NCBI GenBank assembly: GCA_910575255.1
Contig: CAJTEM010000022.1
Span: forward strand, 1 to 64,000
From: Lachnospiraceae bacterium
Lineage (GTDB): Bacteria; Bacillota; Clostridia; Lachnospirales; Lachnospiraceae
Reading direction: 5' to 3'
DNA length: 64,000 bases
The stretch's first letter is position 1; every line of letters begins with the position of its first letter. The translations under genes were made by a program, and so were the position numbers. This document shows, piece after piece, positions 1-8,179 of this stretch. Under the pieces are notes generated by a model. The model worked only from the letters and a program-made list of their open reading frames with translations, was not told the origin of the DNA and did not search any database.

Positions 1-318
1 AGGCTCAGTAAAGAATGCCATTCCCTTTCCTTTGATGCAATGAGCGCCCACACAGCGGTGGTCTTTACCAGATATATGATGCTGTCCATCGAAAACAGGG
101 AATCCAACGACAACCGGTCTCTTGGGGAATTATTTCTGTACTTTACTGATGAAATGTCTGACATTACATGGATAGAGGCATTTCAAATGCTACTCCAAAT
201 GTTCCGGAAACTCTTAGAGGAACACTGCGATCTCGTTGATGAAAAGATAGATGAACTGGTTGAAGCATTCATCAGCACTTTGCCATCTCTTCTACAATCG
301 CAATTAGTTGCGGCATAG
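1..318 (+). CDS. DDE transposase, C-terminal part (5' end outside window)
   Basis: The frame is open from the first base, so the gene starts to the left; only about 105 residues are seen. The stretch LSFDAMSAHTAVVFTRYMML followed by ENRESNDNRSLGELF and a helical tail matches the C-terminal end of clostridial DDE transposases of the IS4/IS701 type, where the last catalytic helix precedes an Asp/Glu-rich tail. The internal Met at base 40 is part of this conserved stretch and is not a start. The gene points toward the truncated VirD4-like gene that the IS has interrupted. Family assignment is from memory of similar tails; the exact IS family is uncertain. Confidence 0.65.
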   Translation, partial: RLSKECHSLSFDAMSAHTAVVFTRYMMLSIENRESNDNRSLGELFLYFTDEMSDITWIEAFQMLLQMFRKLLEEHCDLVDEKIDELVEAFISTLPSLLQSQLVAA

Positions 319-425
319 CGGTATAAAAGACTGTTCTTTGATAATTGAATCATTGCCAGATATTGAATTTTCAAGGTGCATAGCTAAAATCTATGTGCGA
401 AGTTTGAGCTTATTATACTTATCTG
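1..425 (+). mobile_element. Right end of an insertion sequence (left end outside window)
   Basis: The segment holds the 3' end of a transposase gene and about 100 bases of IS tail. The right boundary is inferred to lie near 425, because the coding frame of the neighbouring VirD4-like gene reads normally up to the codons for TDP and then runs into foreign sequence and a stop. The terminal inverted repeat cannot be checked because the left end is outside the window. Confidence 0.6.
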
Positions 426-961
426 TTTGGATCAGTTACCAAAAATGAGACTGGATAGGTTTTGGAAGTACACTGCATGAGGTTAGGCTTGACGTAGAAG
501 CGGGTTTTTCCGCTGCCGCTGCCACCAATCACCAGCACATTTTTATTCCGTGCGTACTTGGGCTGTTTCGGGCGGCTGCTCATGGTGAGCCGTTCGCTCT
601 GCGTCAGAATGATATTGTTGTCAAACACCGGATCAATGTACGGCTTGATGTCCGCCGCCGTCCCCCATCGGGCGCTGCCGTACTCCATGCCCTTGCGGTA
701 CTTTTTAGCGTTTTTGCCTTTCATATACACCGCCAGCCGCATAAGGGCGGCCCCCACAATGCCGATACATAGGTCAAAGGGGTGGAGGCTTGGAACGGCG
801 CTGGCAAAGGCCGCTGTAAAACCGTCCAGACAGTGCAGCACCTTTTCAGAGAAGCCCACGCCCGCCGCAAGGCGGTACGCCTGCCCCAGTTTCCCAAACA
901 GGTAAACAAAGAACAGATAGGGTAGGTTTAAGAGTAATATCCTTTTTAAGTCTGGTTTCAC
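419..961 (-). pseudogene. VirD4-like conjugal coupling protein, truncated by IS
   Basis: VirD4/TraG-type coupling ATPases deliver the relaxase-DNA complex to the conjugation channel at the inner membrane. Here 180 residues remain of a protein normally near 600. N-terminal membrane segments are seen at about residues 8-25 and 62-80, followed by the conserved YGSARWGTAADI stretch and the Walker A motif GGSGSGKT at 146-153. The frame reads normally to VTDP and then ends in a stop contributed by the IS; the native continuation would be a KG pair and the rest of the ATPase domain. It overlaps the pcfB stop by four bases, as in intact elements. Without Walker B the product cannot be an active ATPase. 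Confidence 0.8.
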
Positions 962-1434
962 AGGGCAAGCCCCCTTTCCTTGTTTTTGAGTTTCCCGCGC
1001 TCGGCGTTCTTCGCTGCCGCCTTTTCTTTCATGGCGGACAGGTTTTGCCGGATTGATGGTTTCTGTTCCTTTTGCAGCGTCTTGGCCGTGAACTCCTTAA
1101 ACGCCTGTTCCAGATTGTCCGCGTCCTTGGTTTTGAATATCACAATCCAATGCGGGGGAATGGTGGTACTGTCTTTCCGCAGGGTAAAATCGACACCGTA
1201 CCGTTTGGCACAGGGCTTGAATGCCCCAATATTTTCATCGGTGATTTCAATGTTTGACAGCGCGGCCCCATGCTTTTTGAGCTGTTTTAAGCTCTGTTCA
1301 CCGTGATGGAGCGTGTTTTTACCTTTCCTGCGGGCCTCCAAATATTTTTTGATGGCCGCTTGCAGCACTTCGGCGGTGAGCTTCGTTGCCTTGATGGACA
1401 GGGCAACCGATTTCTGGTTTACTTCTTCCTGCAA
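958..1434 (-). CDS. pcfB: PcfB family conjugation protein
   Basis: A 158-residue soluble, basic protein of the PcfB (DUF3801) family, which accompanies the VirD4-like coupling protein in Gram-positive conjugative elements. The core holds ALSIKATKLTAEVLQAAIKK near the N terminus and IPPHWIVIFKTKDADNLEQA in the middle, followed by a Lys-rich tail. The start is a TTG at 1434, eight bases after a strong AAAGGAGG site; no ATG is better placed. Its stop overlaps the coupling-protein start, so the two are translationally coupled. In well-studied systems PcfB-type proteins help bring the relaxosome to the coupling protein; that role is from the family, not shown here. Confidence 0.8.
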   Translation of the reverse strand: MQEEVNQKSVALSIKATKLTAEVLQAAIKKYLEARRKGKNTLHHGEQSLKQLKKHGAALSNIEITDENIGAFKPCAKRYGVDFTLRKDSTTIPPHWIVIFKTKDADNLEQAFKEFTAKTLQKEQKPSIRQNLSAMKEKAAAKNAERGKLKNKERGLAL

Positions 1435-1511
1435 TCGTTATCCCTCCTTTGCGGAAGTGAAACGGGGCAGGCAGGGATAGAAAAAGGACAGCCGTTTTCC
1501 GGTTGTCCCTG

Positions 1512-1724
1512 TTAAATCCGCACCCGCAGGCCGGAAAGATTGTCAGCCCTGATTCCGACAAGATACCAGCTTTCCGCCATTTCAATGCGGGTAGGCTTCC
1601 ACCTGCCGCCTACCAGTACGTCAAAGCATTCCCCGCAGTGCAGCCCGCCGTAATAATCAGCCAGGTCAAAACGAATGTCGTAACGGTCGGTCTGTTCGTC
1701 AAATATCAATGCACCCTGTTTCAT
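1512..1724 (-). CDS. DUF5348 family small protein
   Basis: A 70-residue protein with the pattern GALIFDEQTDRYDIRF, then LHCGECFDVLVGGRWKPTRIE, typical of small DUF5348 proteins found beside replication and transfer genes of clostridial conjugative elements. The function is unknown; the fold is expected to be a small beta barrel. The ATG follows AAAGGAG by eight bases, and that ribosome site overlaps the stop region of the upstream RepA-like gene, so the two are probably co-transcribed. A spacer of about 77 bases separates it from pcfB. Confidence 0.7.
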   Translation of the reverse strand: MKQGALIFDEQTDRYDIRFDLADYYGGLHCGECFDVLVGGRWKPTRIEMAESWYLVGIRADNLSGLRVRI

Positions 1725-1738
1725 AGGTCATTCTCCTT

Positions 1739-2887
1739 TCAGATGTTGCCGCTTGCCATATCGTGGGCGACAAGGGCCGTGTAATAGCTGTCAATCGTGG
1801 ACGGCGCGTTAAACAGCACCGCCAGCAGGTATTTCTTGATGTTGCGGATTTTGGTGGTGTTCTCCCGCAGACAGTCAAAGACGTACTGGATATGGCCGCT
1901 GTCCAGTTTCAGCAGCTTGGCCTTTACCAGCTCGGCGGGGTAGTCGTCCCCGGCGATACGGATTGTCTTACGGGCGCTGCACACGGTTTCCAAAATCAGC
2001 TCCACGATCTCGTCCAGCCGGTCTTTGTCAATCCGTGGGTCGCCTGACAGGTGGGTGTACTCGATATTGTCCCTGATGATCTCCCGATAGATTTCAAAGG
2101 CGCTCTGTCTGGACGCTTCCGTTCCTTTCCGTTCCGGCGCTGCCACAGCAGCGTCACCCCGCAAAGGGGAGGGAGAAAGGATAGGAATGGAATGGGTACT
2201 TTGTGAATCCGTATTTATTTTTTCTGTCTTTGGTAAGTCAGTTCTTTGTATCTCTTTATTTAATTGCGTTGGATTTTCCGATACCGGGTTATCCGATGTC
2301 GGATTTTCCAACACCGGGCCAGCCGATGTTGGATTTTCCAATACCGGGCGGCGGTCTGCCGGGGGTTGCTCGTAGATGGTATAAACCATGTCAGCCATCT
2401 TGCCTTTTTCGTCGCGGCCCTGCTGCCGGGTGATATAGCCTGCCCGTTCCAGCTCCCACACCGCCGTTCGGATCGCGTCCACACTTTCGCGGTTGATAAG
2501 GGAAAGGCCCTTTAGCGTGTAGTCCCAGTCCTCCGGTAAGGACAGCATTTGCGACAGCAGGCCCTTGGCTTTCAGCGACAAGTCCCGGTTTCGCAGGTGG
2601 TGGTTGCTCATTACCGTGTAACCTTTATTTTTTTCCACGCGGAAAACTGCCATAGCTTCATCAACTCCTTTCACTGTGAATTTGATCGCTCCATAGGCGG
2701 TCAGCTTGCCCCGCTGGTAGGGACACTCTGCATAGACGCAGAATTGATGTTTCCAGTGTGGGCGGTAGAAACGGCAGGTGCCGCAATCCTCCGGCGCCCC
2801 GGCCTGCCCGCTGTCAAAGTGGTCGAATCCCGGCGTATCTTTCATGAGGCGTTCAAAGGCTCGGTCGCTGCCGGAAGTAAAATACAT
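1739..2887 (-). CDS. RepA-like replication initiator (winged helix, DUF6017 type) with Cys-rich N-terminal extension
   Basis: Putative replication initiator of the conjugative element, 382 residues. Residues 79-180 start MAVFRVEKNKGYTVMSNHHL and form a winged-helix region (KAKGLLSQMLSLPEDWDYT, then INRESVDAIRTAVWELERAG). A repetitive linker follows with units like PVLENPTS near 190-220, then a C-terminal helical DUF6017-type domain. The start at 2887 is chosen because AAAGGAGG lies nine bases upstream; the open frame goes further upstream but that part has no site. The first 78 residues carry four cysteines (CGTC and two more) and are in frame with the initiator. A weaker GGAG lies 11 bases before the internal ATG at 2653, so a shorter 304-residue product is possible. 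Confidence 0.75.
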   Translation of the reverse strand: MYFTSGSDRAFERLMKDTPGFDHFDSGQAGAPEDCGTCRFYRPHWKHQFCVYAECPYQRGKLTAYGAIKFTVKGVDEAMAVFRVEKNKGYTVMSNHHLRNRDLSLKAKGLLSQMLSLPEDWDYTLKGLSLINRESVDAIRTAVWELERAGYITRQQGRDEKGKMADMVYTIYEQPPADRRPVLENPTSAGPVLENPTSDNPVSENPTQLNKEIQRTDLPKTEKINTDSQSTHSIPILSPSPLRGDAAVAAPERKGTEASRQSAFEIYREIIRDNIEYTHLSGDPRIDKDRLDEIVELILETVCSARKTIRIAGDDYPAELVKAKLLKLDSGHIQYVFDCLRENTTKIRNIKKYLLAVLFNAPSTIDSYYTALVAHDMASGNI

Positions 2888-2918
2888 GGTGGGTCGCCTC
2901 CTTTCTGGTTTTGGGCGC

Positions 2919-2967
2919 AAAAAAAGCGGCGTCCCTGTCTCCCTGAATGGGAAAAGCGAACGCCGCT
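2919..2967 (-). terminator. Intrinsic terminator in the leader of the RepA-like gene
   Basis: On the minus strand AGCGGCGT (2967-2960) pairs with ACGCCGCT (2932-2925), and seven T follow directly (2925-2919). This has the form of a rho-independent terminator with a 27-base loop. It lies only about 30 bases upstream of the RepA-like start, so it would stop incoming transcripts or act as an attenuator controlling initiator level. A promoter further upstream could not be fixed. Confidence 0.65.
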
Positions 2968-3795
2968 CTGCGGTGGTTCTATTTGATTGTTTCAATTTTA
3001 TTCGTCCATTACTGATGTGCCGTGCAACACGGGGCTGCACTATTCTCTGGGGTACTGTACTCGCAAGGTTCCGGGGCATATCAAAGCTCTGTCCGCAATC
3101 GTAGTAAATTGGTAGTAAATTCAGTGGGGAAACCTGCGAATATGCTTGTAAATCAAGGGGTTTGCGGGATAATCGCAAATTTTAATATTAAAAAGAAATG
3201 ACAGCACTTATCCAGGGATACCGCAGACTGCGCAGGGGTACCGAACGCCGTCGCAGGCGGCGGAAGCACCCGAAGGGTGCCAATGTACCTCGGAGCAGGC
3301 TGTGGACTTTCCTTTTCACTTTCCGTTCCAGACGGCGACTCGCCGCCCGCTCAGCCTTTCCTCTCGCTGTCCCTCTTCTATGTCCGCTGATTCGTCTGCT
3401 GTCATTTCCGCCTCTCAGCATACCACATTGTATTCCTTTCTGCAAGCGATTCACCGTTTTTTCTCACGGTAAACGCAAGCCCTGTGTTCCTTTTCACAGG
3501 GTGGGGTAAGGTTCCGAAAGGTACGCTCTGGAAAAAGCAACAGTAATCATTACTGTTCGCACTTAATGTCAGTTAAGGGAGTGCTGATACTACAGTGAAC
3601 TTTTGCGAGCGTAGTTTTCCTATGTGACAGATACCCTGCCTGGACAGCAGTTCCAGATAATTTCCAGGAGGAGCTGTTCGTCAAAAAGAACACGGGAGAA
3701 GAACTACTGAAGAGGCCTGACATACCCGGCACCGGAAAAACGGAGGGCGATCGCTTCAATGAATTTTCGTTCCATTTCAGCATTGAGAATATTCA
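2968..3795. other. No convincing gene in this stretch
   Basis: About 830 bases without a supportable gene. It holds the iteron-like pair at 3101-3122, a small GC hairpin GCACCC-GAA-GGGTGC near 3267-3281, and arginine-rich open frames with no ribosome site and biased composition. A 60-codon open stretch on the plus strand around 3620-3800 has no start codon. It is best read as origin-proximal or degenerate DNA of the mobile element. Confidence 0.5.
3101..3122. repeat. Two tandem 11-bp iteron-like repeats
   Basis: GTAGTAAATTG (3101-3111) is followed directly by GTAGTAAATTC (3112-3122), about 215 bases upstream of the RepA-like start. Direct repeats near an initiator gene can be binding sites for that initiator. 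Only two copies are present, so this is suggestive only. Confidence 0.35.
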
Positions 3796-4039
3796 GCCAG
3801 GGAAAAAGGGGAGAGAAGTCTCTCGAAATGGTCTGTCACTTTTGACTTTGCAGAGATTTAGAAGTCCTTAAATTCCCGAGTTTTGCGTAGAAGCGAAAAT
3901 CCACACTGTTTGAGCGAAGCGAGTTTGTGGATTTTCGTTTCGCTCTTAGCAAAACTCGGGAATTTTAGGAATTCTTAATCTCGAAACCGGAAAAAGCGAC
4001 AGACCATTTCGAGAGACTTCTCTCCCCTTTTTCCCTGGC
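3796..4039. repeat. 244-bp near-perfect palindrome
   Basis: The left arm starting GCCAGGGAAAAAGGGGAGAG at 3796 is the reverse complement of the right arm ending CCCTGGC at 4039. The first 42 bases or so pair perfectly, then the arms diverge somewhat (about 3838-3870), and they pair again through AATTCCCGAGTTTTGC and AAAATCCAC to a short loop near 3905-3925. As RNA or single-stranded DNA this would form one hairpin with arms of about 115 bases. It sits between the mobile-element remnant and the PfkB gene and may be a MITE-like element or the scar of one. Confidence 0.8.
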
Positions 4040-4085
4040 GTACCTCTCGGATCTCCCCCCTCGCCAAAAGCAACGCCCCTCCCTA

Positions 4086-4114
4086 TTGAACCCCCTGAAA
4101 AAACATTGTATAAT
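4086..4114 (+). promoter_or_regulatory. SigA-type promoter of the PfkB kinase gene
   Basis: TTGAAC at 4086-4091 and a consensus TATAAT at 4109-4114 are separated by exactly 17 bases. Transcription would start near 4121, giving a leader of about 80 bases before the ATG at 4203. The palindrome at 3796-4039 ends 46 bases upstream. Confidence 0.8.
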
Positions 4115-4202
4115 ACTTCAAGACACTTCTTCAGAAAACACGTTCCCAAGTACCAATGTAATGAACGCGTTTGAAAATTCACAATACAAAGGAGTCTTTC
4201 CC

Positions 4203-5114
4203 ATGAAACCAGCTCTCATCATCGGTTCCACCTGCGTGGACATCATCCTCCATATTGACCATCTTCCCAAAACCGCGGAAAATCTGCGCCCAGCTTCTCA
4301 GACCATGGCCTTAGGGGGTTGTGCCTACAATGTTTCCCATACCATGAGACTTTTTCACGCGCCCCATGATCTCATCACCCCCATCGGAACCGGGATTTAC
4401 GGCGACTATGTGGCTGACCAGCTTTCCAGGCAACAGATCCCCCTTTCCATCCGCGTACCTGACCAGGACAATGGCTGCTGCTATTGCCTGGTGGAAGCCA
4501 CCGGAGAACGTACCTTTCTCTCCATCCACGGAGCCGAATATTCCTTTCAGAAATCCTGGATGGACGCCTATCCTGCCGAAAACTACCAGCTGGTTTACCT
4601 CTGCGGACTGGAGGTCGAGGAACCTACCGGAACTGAGCTGATTGAATACCTGGAAGAGCACCCCTGCCTGAGTGTCTGTTATGCCCCGGGTCCCCGGGGA
4701 GCAAGGATCCCCTCAGAAAAGACGGCACGTCTGTTAAAGCTCCGCCCCCTTCTTCATCTCAATGAACAGGAGGCTCTGCAGCTGAGCTGCTGCTCTTCTT
4801 ATGAGGAAGCAGCAGAAAACCTTCATTCCCGCACCCGGAATGCCGTCATCATTACCCTGGGAGAACGAGGCGCCTACTGCAAAGAAAAAGAGGGAACCAT
4901 CCTTCGGATTCCCTCTGTCCCTTCCAGGCATGTTATCGATACGATCGGCGCCGGGGATGCCCACATCGGAGCCATACTCGCACTGCTGACCAAAGGCTGT
5001 TCGCTTCAAGAGGCTGTCTCTTGTGCCAATCTTCTCTCAGCCGCTGTGGTAGAACATCCGGGCGCCACTCTCCCTGCCCGAAAAATCCCCGATGCCCTGA
5101 AAAAATATCTCTGA
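4203..5114 (+). CDS. PfkB family carbohydrate kinase
   Basis: A 303-residue ribokinase-like kinase that transfers the ATP gamma-phosphate to a sugar, nucleoside or related small molecule in the cytoplasm. The N-terminal GG of LGGCAYN (residues 38-39) fits PfkB signature 1 and DTIGAGDAH (246-254) is signature 2 with the catalytic Asp 252. The start at 4203 follows AAAGGAG by eight bases; the upstream in-frame codons contain the promoter and are not translated. It is alone on the plus strand and converges with the ABC importer genes, whose last stop is 15 bases away. The substrate cannot be told from sequence; a role with the neighbouring importer or amidohydrolase is only a guess. Confidence 0.85.
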   Translation: MKPALIIGSTCVDIILHIDHLPKTAENLRPASQTMALGGCAYNVSHTMRLFHAPHDLITPIGTGIYGDYVADQLSRQQIPLSIRVPDQDNGCCYCLVEATGERTFLSIHGAEYSFQKSWMDAYPAENYQLVYLCGLEVEEPTGTELIEYLEEHPCLSVCYAPGPRGARIPSEKTARLLKLRPLLHLNEQEALQLSCCSSYEEAAENLHSRTRNAVIITLGERGAYCKEKEGTILRIPSVPSRHVIDTIGAGDAHIGAILALLTKGCSLQEAVSCANLLSAAVVEHPGATLPARKIPDALKKYL

Positions 5115-5128
5115 GCCTGTTTGCCCTC

Positions 5129-5908
5129 CTACACCACACTCTTCAGCCCCAGCGTCTTCTCAATCACCAGCATCACTCCCAGGGTAATCACCATCAATAG
5201 GGTAGCTAGGGCTGCAATCGTCGGATCAAAATGATATTCCACATAAGCCATCATCTCAATCGGCAGCATGGATACCCCTGCCCTGGTCAGGAATGCAGAA
5301 AGAGACACGTTATTAAAGGAGTTGATCACTGCCATGATGCAGGCAGATACAATCCCGGACTTGATATTCGGCAGCAGGATATGAAAAAAGGTATAGATAT
5401 TCCCCGCTCCCAGAATTCTCGCAGCCTCTTCCATGGAAAAGTCGAAGTTAGCCAGACTGGAGGTCACAACCCGCATCACATAAGGAATTGACAGGATTGT
5501 ATGGCCGATCAGCAGGCTCGGCATTGCCGGAAGCTTAAATCGGTTCACCACATACCGAAGCATGACAAACCCCAGCACAATCACCGGAATCAGAACCGGC
5601 GACAGAAACAGGCTCTTAATCAGCTCCTTGCCCCGAAACCGGTAACGGTTCAGGGCATAGGCAGCCGGCAATCCCAGAAGCAAAGCCAGAAAAGTGCCCG
5701 CAAAAGCAATAATGATACTGTTCTTCGCCGCGCTCCCAAAGCTTTTCACCTGCAGGATCTGATGATACCAGCGCAGGGTAAATCCCTCTCCCGGGAACTT
5801 CAGGTAAGTCGTATCACTGAAGGATGCTGCCATGATTACCAGCAGCGGACCAATCAGAAACACATATACCAGCAAAGTCACAAAAAACAAAGATTTGCTC
5901 TTTCTCAT
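5129..5908 (-). CDS. ABC transporter permease, PotC-like
   Basis: Inner-membrane permease of 259 residues with about six hydrophobic segments, the first at residues 8-30. The cytoplasmic EAA loop reads EEAARILGAGNIYTFFHILL near 160-180, where permeases contact the ATPase. Sequence type is that of PotC/YdcV, the second permease of polyamine-type importers. The ATG follows AAAGGAG by six bases. It is the last gene of a four-gene set (PotB-like, PotA-like, binding protein, PotC-like), 39 bases after the binding-protein stop. Confidence 0.88.
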   Translation of the reverse strand: MRKSKSLFFVTLLVYVFLIGPLLVIMAASFSDTTYLKFPGEGFTLRWYHQILQVKSFGSAAKNSIIIAFAGTFLALLLGLPAAYALNRYRFRGKELIKSLFLSPVLIPVIVLGFVMLRYVVNRFKLPAMPSLLIGHTILSIPYVMRVVTSSLANFDFSMEEAARILGAGNIYTFFHILLPNIKSGIVSACIMAVINSFNNVSLSAFLTRAGVSMLPIEMMAYVEYHFDPTIAALATLLMVITLGVMLVIEKTLGLKSVV

Positions 5909-5947
5909 GGATAACTCCTTTATATCCGGCAGTCTGCTGCTTTCCTT

Positions 5948-7108
5948 TTACTGTACGGAAAACAGCTCATTCCATTTTGCAGTCCAGTCTGCCTTATTCG
6001 CATTGATTACTTCCCAGTCCGGAATCTGCAGTCCGTCAATCATTTCCTTGCCATAGGTAAAGTTGGCAGCCTGCTCCGGAGTCAGCTCAACATCGGTTCT
6101 TACCGGAGCGTCCACTCCGTCCAGAGCCTCTGCCAGCTGTACTTCCTTGGAAATGTAGAAGTTGATAAATGTCTCTGCCAGTTCCTTGTTCTGGGTTCCC
6201 TTAATCACATTCACGGCATTAAATCCGCTGAACACACCCTCGGACGGATCCACCCACACATAATCCTCAGAAGCGGACTGTGCTGCCGTATAGGAATAAT
6301 CCAGAAGCACTGCAACAGAAATCTCCCCCTGGTTCAGCATGGTAATCGTGTCATTGGCACTGGTATAGGTCTTCATAATATTGGGCTTTAATTCCTCAAA
6401 CTTTGCCATGATGGCATCATCATCGCTTCCCGGTGTCAGCCCGGCCATCTTTGCCACGGAATAATACATCAGCGGGCCAGAGGTCGTGGTAATATCCGGA
6501 ATGGCAATCGAACCCTCCAGCTCCGGATTCCACAGATCCGCCCAGGATGTGATCTCAATCGGACAGGTGGATTTGTCATACACAATGCCCAGACGGTTAA
6601 AGCCATAAGCCGGACCATAGTCCTCTCCAAAAGGAGCCTTGGCCTTGTCATACAGTCCGTCCAGATTGGTCAGCTTGGAAGAATCCACCGTATCGATCAG
6701 TCCCTCTTCAATCAGATCCGCAATAAACGCATCTCCGATTACCACCACGTCATAATTCTCCGGAGTCTCCTTAATCTTAGTCACGCGCTCCGCATTTCTT
6801 CCTCCTTCCACAATCAGCTCACAGCCGGTGGCCTCCATGAAAGGATCGTAGATGTTCTTCTGAAGCAGCTCCGCATTGAAGGAAAATGTGGACACACGAA
6901 GCTTCTGTCCTTCAAAGGAAGGAAGCTCTGCACCGGCGGTCTCAGTCTTTTCCGCCTCTCCCGCTGCAGGGCTCTCCTCTGCTTTGCTTTCCGCCGCTGT
7001 CGGAGCCGCTGTGGTATCCGCGCTCTGGGAATCCCCGGATCCTCCGCAGGCAGACAGGGAAGCAATCATGGCTCCTGCCAGTACAACACTTAACAGTTTC
7101 TTTTTCAT
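5948..7108 (-). CDS. ABC transporter substrate-binding lipoprotein, PotD-like
   Basis: Extracellular binding protein of 386 residues. It has a lipoprotein signal peptide with lipobox LSAC, so Cys 21 is lipidated and holds the protein on the outer face of the membrane. An Ala/Glu/Thr-rich linker follows to about residue 60, then a family 1 periplasmic-binding fold: KLRVSTFSFNAELLQKNI, the NYDVVVIGDAFIADL segment and GFNRLGIVYDKS. It resembles PotD/YdcS-type proteins, but residues that would define polyamine binding cannot be confirmed by eye, so the ligand stays open. It lies between the PotA-like and PotC-like genes with short gaps and an AAAGGAG site. Confidence 0.87.
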   Translation of the reverse strand: MKKKLLSVVLAGAMIASLSACGGSGDSQSADTTAAPTAAESKAEESPAAGEAEKTETAGAELPSFEGQKLRVSTFSFNAELLQKNIYDPFMEATGCELIVEGGRNAERVTKIKETPENYDVVVIGDAFIADLIEEGLIDTVDSSKLTNLDGLYDKAKAPFGEDYGPAYGFNRLGIVYDKSTCPIEITSWADLWNPELEGSIAIPDITTTSGPLMYYSVAKMAGLTPGSDDDAIMAKFEELKPNIMKTYTSANDTITMLNQGEISVAVLLDYSYTAAQSASEDYVWVDPSEGVFSGFNAVNVIKGTQNKELAETFINFYISKEVQLAEALDGVDAPVRTDVELTPEQAANFTYGKEMIDGLQIPDWEVINANKADWTAKWNELFSVQ

Positions 7109-7128
7109 AATCTCTTTTCTCCTTTTCT

Positions 7129-8166
7129 CTAAAGCAAAATGATTTTATTCGGAACCAGAGACAAGGTCACCCGGTCACCGATTTTGTAAACACTTTCCTG
7201 GTCCGTGCTCACTTCAAACTCACCAATTGCCGTTCGTACGTTATATTGGTTGCGCTTTCCAAGAAATGTACTTACCATGATTTCGCCCTCCAGGGGATTC
7301 ACAGCCTCTGTGCCCTCTGGCACAACCAGGATGTCCTCTGGCCGGATACAGGCCCGGATACTGGCCTCACTCCTGCCCTTTTCTGCATGGATCGGATTCC
7401 CGTCCGGCAGCACATAGAGTCCGTCACTTCCTCCTGGCTTCAGATCCATAAAATTCTCAAAACCCACAAACCGGGCAATAAACTCTGTCTTCGGATGATT
7501 ATAGATGGCGGAGGGGCTGTCCATCTGTTCGATGACCCCGTGGTTCATGATCGCCACCTTGTCAGAGATCGCAAAACACTCCTCCTGATCATGGGTTACA
7601 TAGATTGCCGTAAAACCAAACTTCTGCTGCAGACGTCGGATCTCCACCCGCATCTTCACCCGCAGCTTGGCATCCAGATTGCTCAGGGGCTCGTCCAAAA
7701 GCAAAAGATCCGGCTTGATCACCAAAGCCCTGGCCAAAGCCACTCTCTGCCTCTGCCCGCCGGACATCTCCTTAGGAAAACGATTCTCAAAGCCTCCCAG
7801 ATCCACGGTCTTTAGCATCTCCATGACCTCCTTCCGGATCTGATCCGCCGGCAATTTACGCATCTTCAAACCAAAAGCCACATTGTCAAATACCGTCATA
7901 TGAGGAAATAATGCATAGCTTTGGAACACAAAGCCAAAATTTCTCTTATTCAGAGGAACCTGGGTATAATCCTTCCCGCCAAACATAAATTTACCGGACA
8001 TAGGACTGGAAAATCCCGCAATCAGCCGCAAGGTAGTCGTCTTTCCGCAGCCGCTGGAACCCAGAAGTGAAACCAGCTCTCCCTTCTCCACCTGAAAATC
8101 CAGATCCTTCAAAATCACATTCTTGTCATATCCTGCCGTGATACTCTGCAACTCCAAAAGGGCCAT
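7129..8166 (-). CDS. potA: ABC transporter ATPase, PotA-like
   Basis: Cytoplasmic ATPase of 345 residues that powers the importer. Walker A is GSSGCGKT (37-44 region), Q-loop FQSYALFPH near 81, signature SGGQRQ at 135-140, Walker B LLLLDEP at 154-160 and the switch His in YVTHDQEE. After residue 235 there is a TOBE-type beta domain (CIRPEDILVV, GEIMVSTFLGKRNQYNV) typical of PotA/MalK-group ATPases. The ATG follows AGGAGG closely, and that site overlaps the stop of the PotB-like gene, which points to coupled translation. PotA here names the family; the transported compound is unknown. Confidence 0.88.
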   Translation of the reverse strand: MALLELQSITAGYDKNVILKDLDFQVEKGELVSLLGSSGCGKTTTLRLIAGFSSPMSGKFMFGGKDYTQVPLNKRNFGFVFQSYALFPHMTVFDNVAFGLKMRKLPADQIRKEVMEMLKTVDLGGFENRFPKEMSGGQRQRVALARALVIKPDLLLLDEPLSNLDAKLRVKMRVEIRRLQQKFGFTAIYVTHDQEECFAISDKVAIMNHGVIEQMDSPSAIYNHPKTEFIARFVGFENFMDLKPGGSDGLYVLPDGNPIHAEKGRSEASIRACIRPEDILVVPEGTEAVNPLEGEIMVSTFLGKRNQYNVRTAIGEFEVSTDQESVYKIGDRVTLSLVPNKIILL

Positions 8167-8179
8167 ATCTTTTTCCTCC

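Larger units (their letters stand above)
426..2967 (-). mobile_element. Remnant of an integrative conjugative element
   Basis: Four genes in a row (VirD4-like coupling protein, PcfB, DUF5348 protein, RepA-like initiator) are in the order seen in clostridial conjugative elements of the CD1115/Tn-type families. There is no relaxase, integrase or complete type IV system within the window, and the coupling protein is cut by an IS. The rest may lie to the left of the IS or be lost. The right limit is unclear: the palindrome at 3796-4039 is the last structure before the chromosomal-looking PfkB gene. Confidence 0.6.

Noticed and set aside
3188-3454. Arg-rich open frame on the minus strand upstream of the RepA-like gene
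   Set aside because: It has no ribosome site, biased composition and no recognisable domain; kept only as part of the gene-poor stretch.
3620-3800. Open stretch on the plus strand reading DRYPAWTAVPDNFQEELF and more
   Set aside because: There is no start codon after the upstream TAG and it runs into the palindrome; it may be a gene scrap but cannot be supported.
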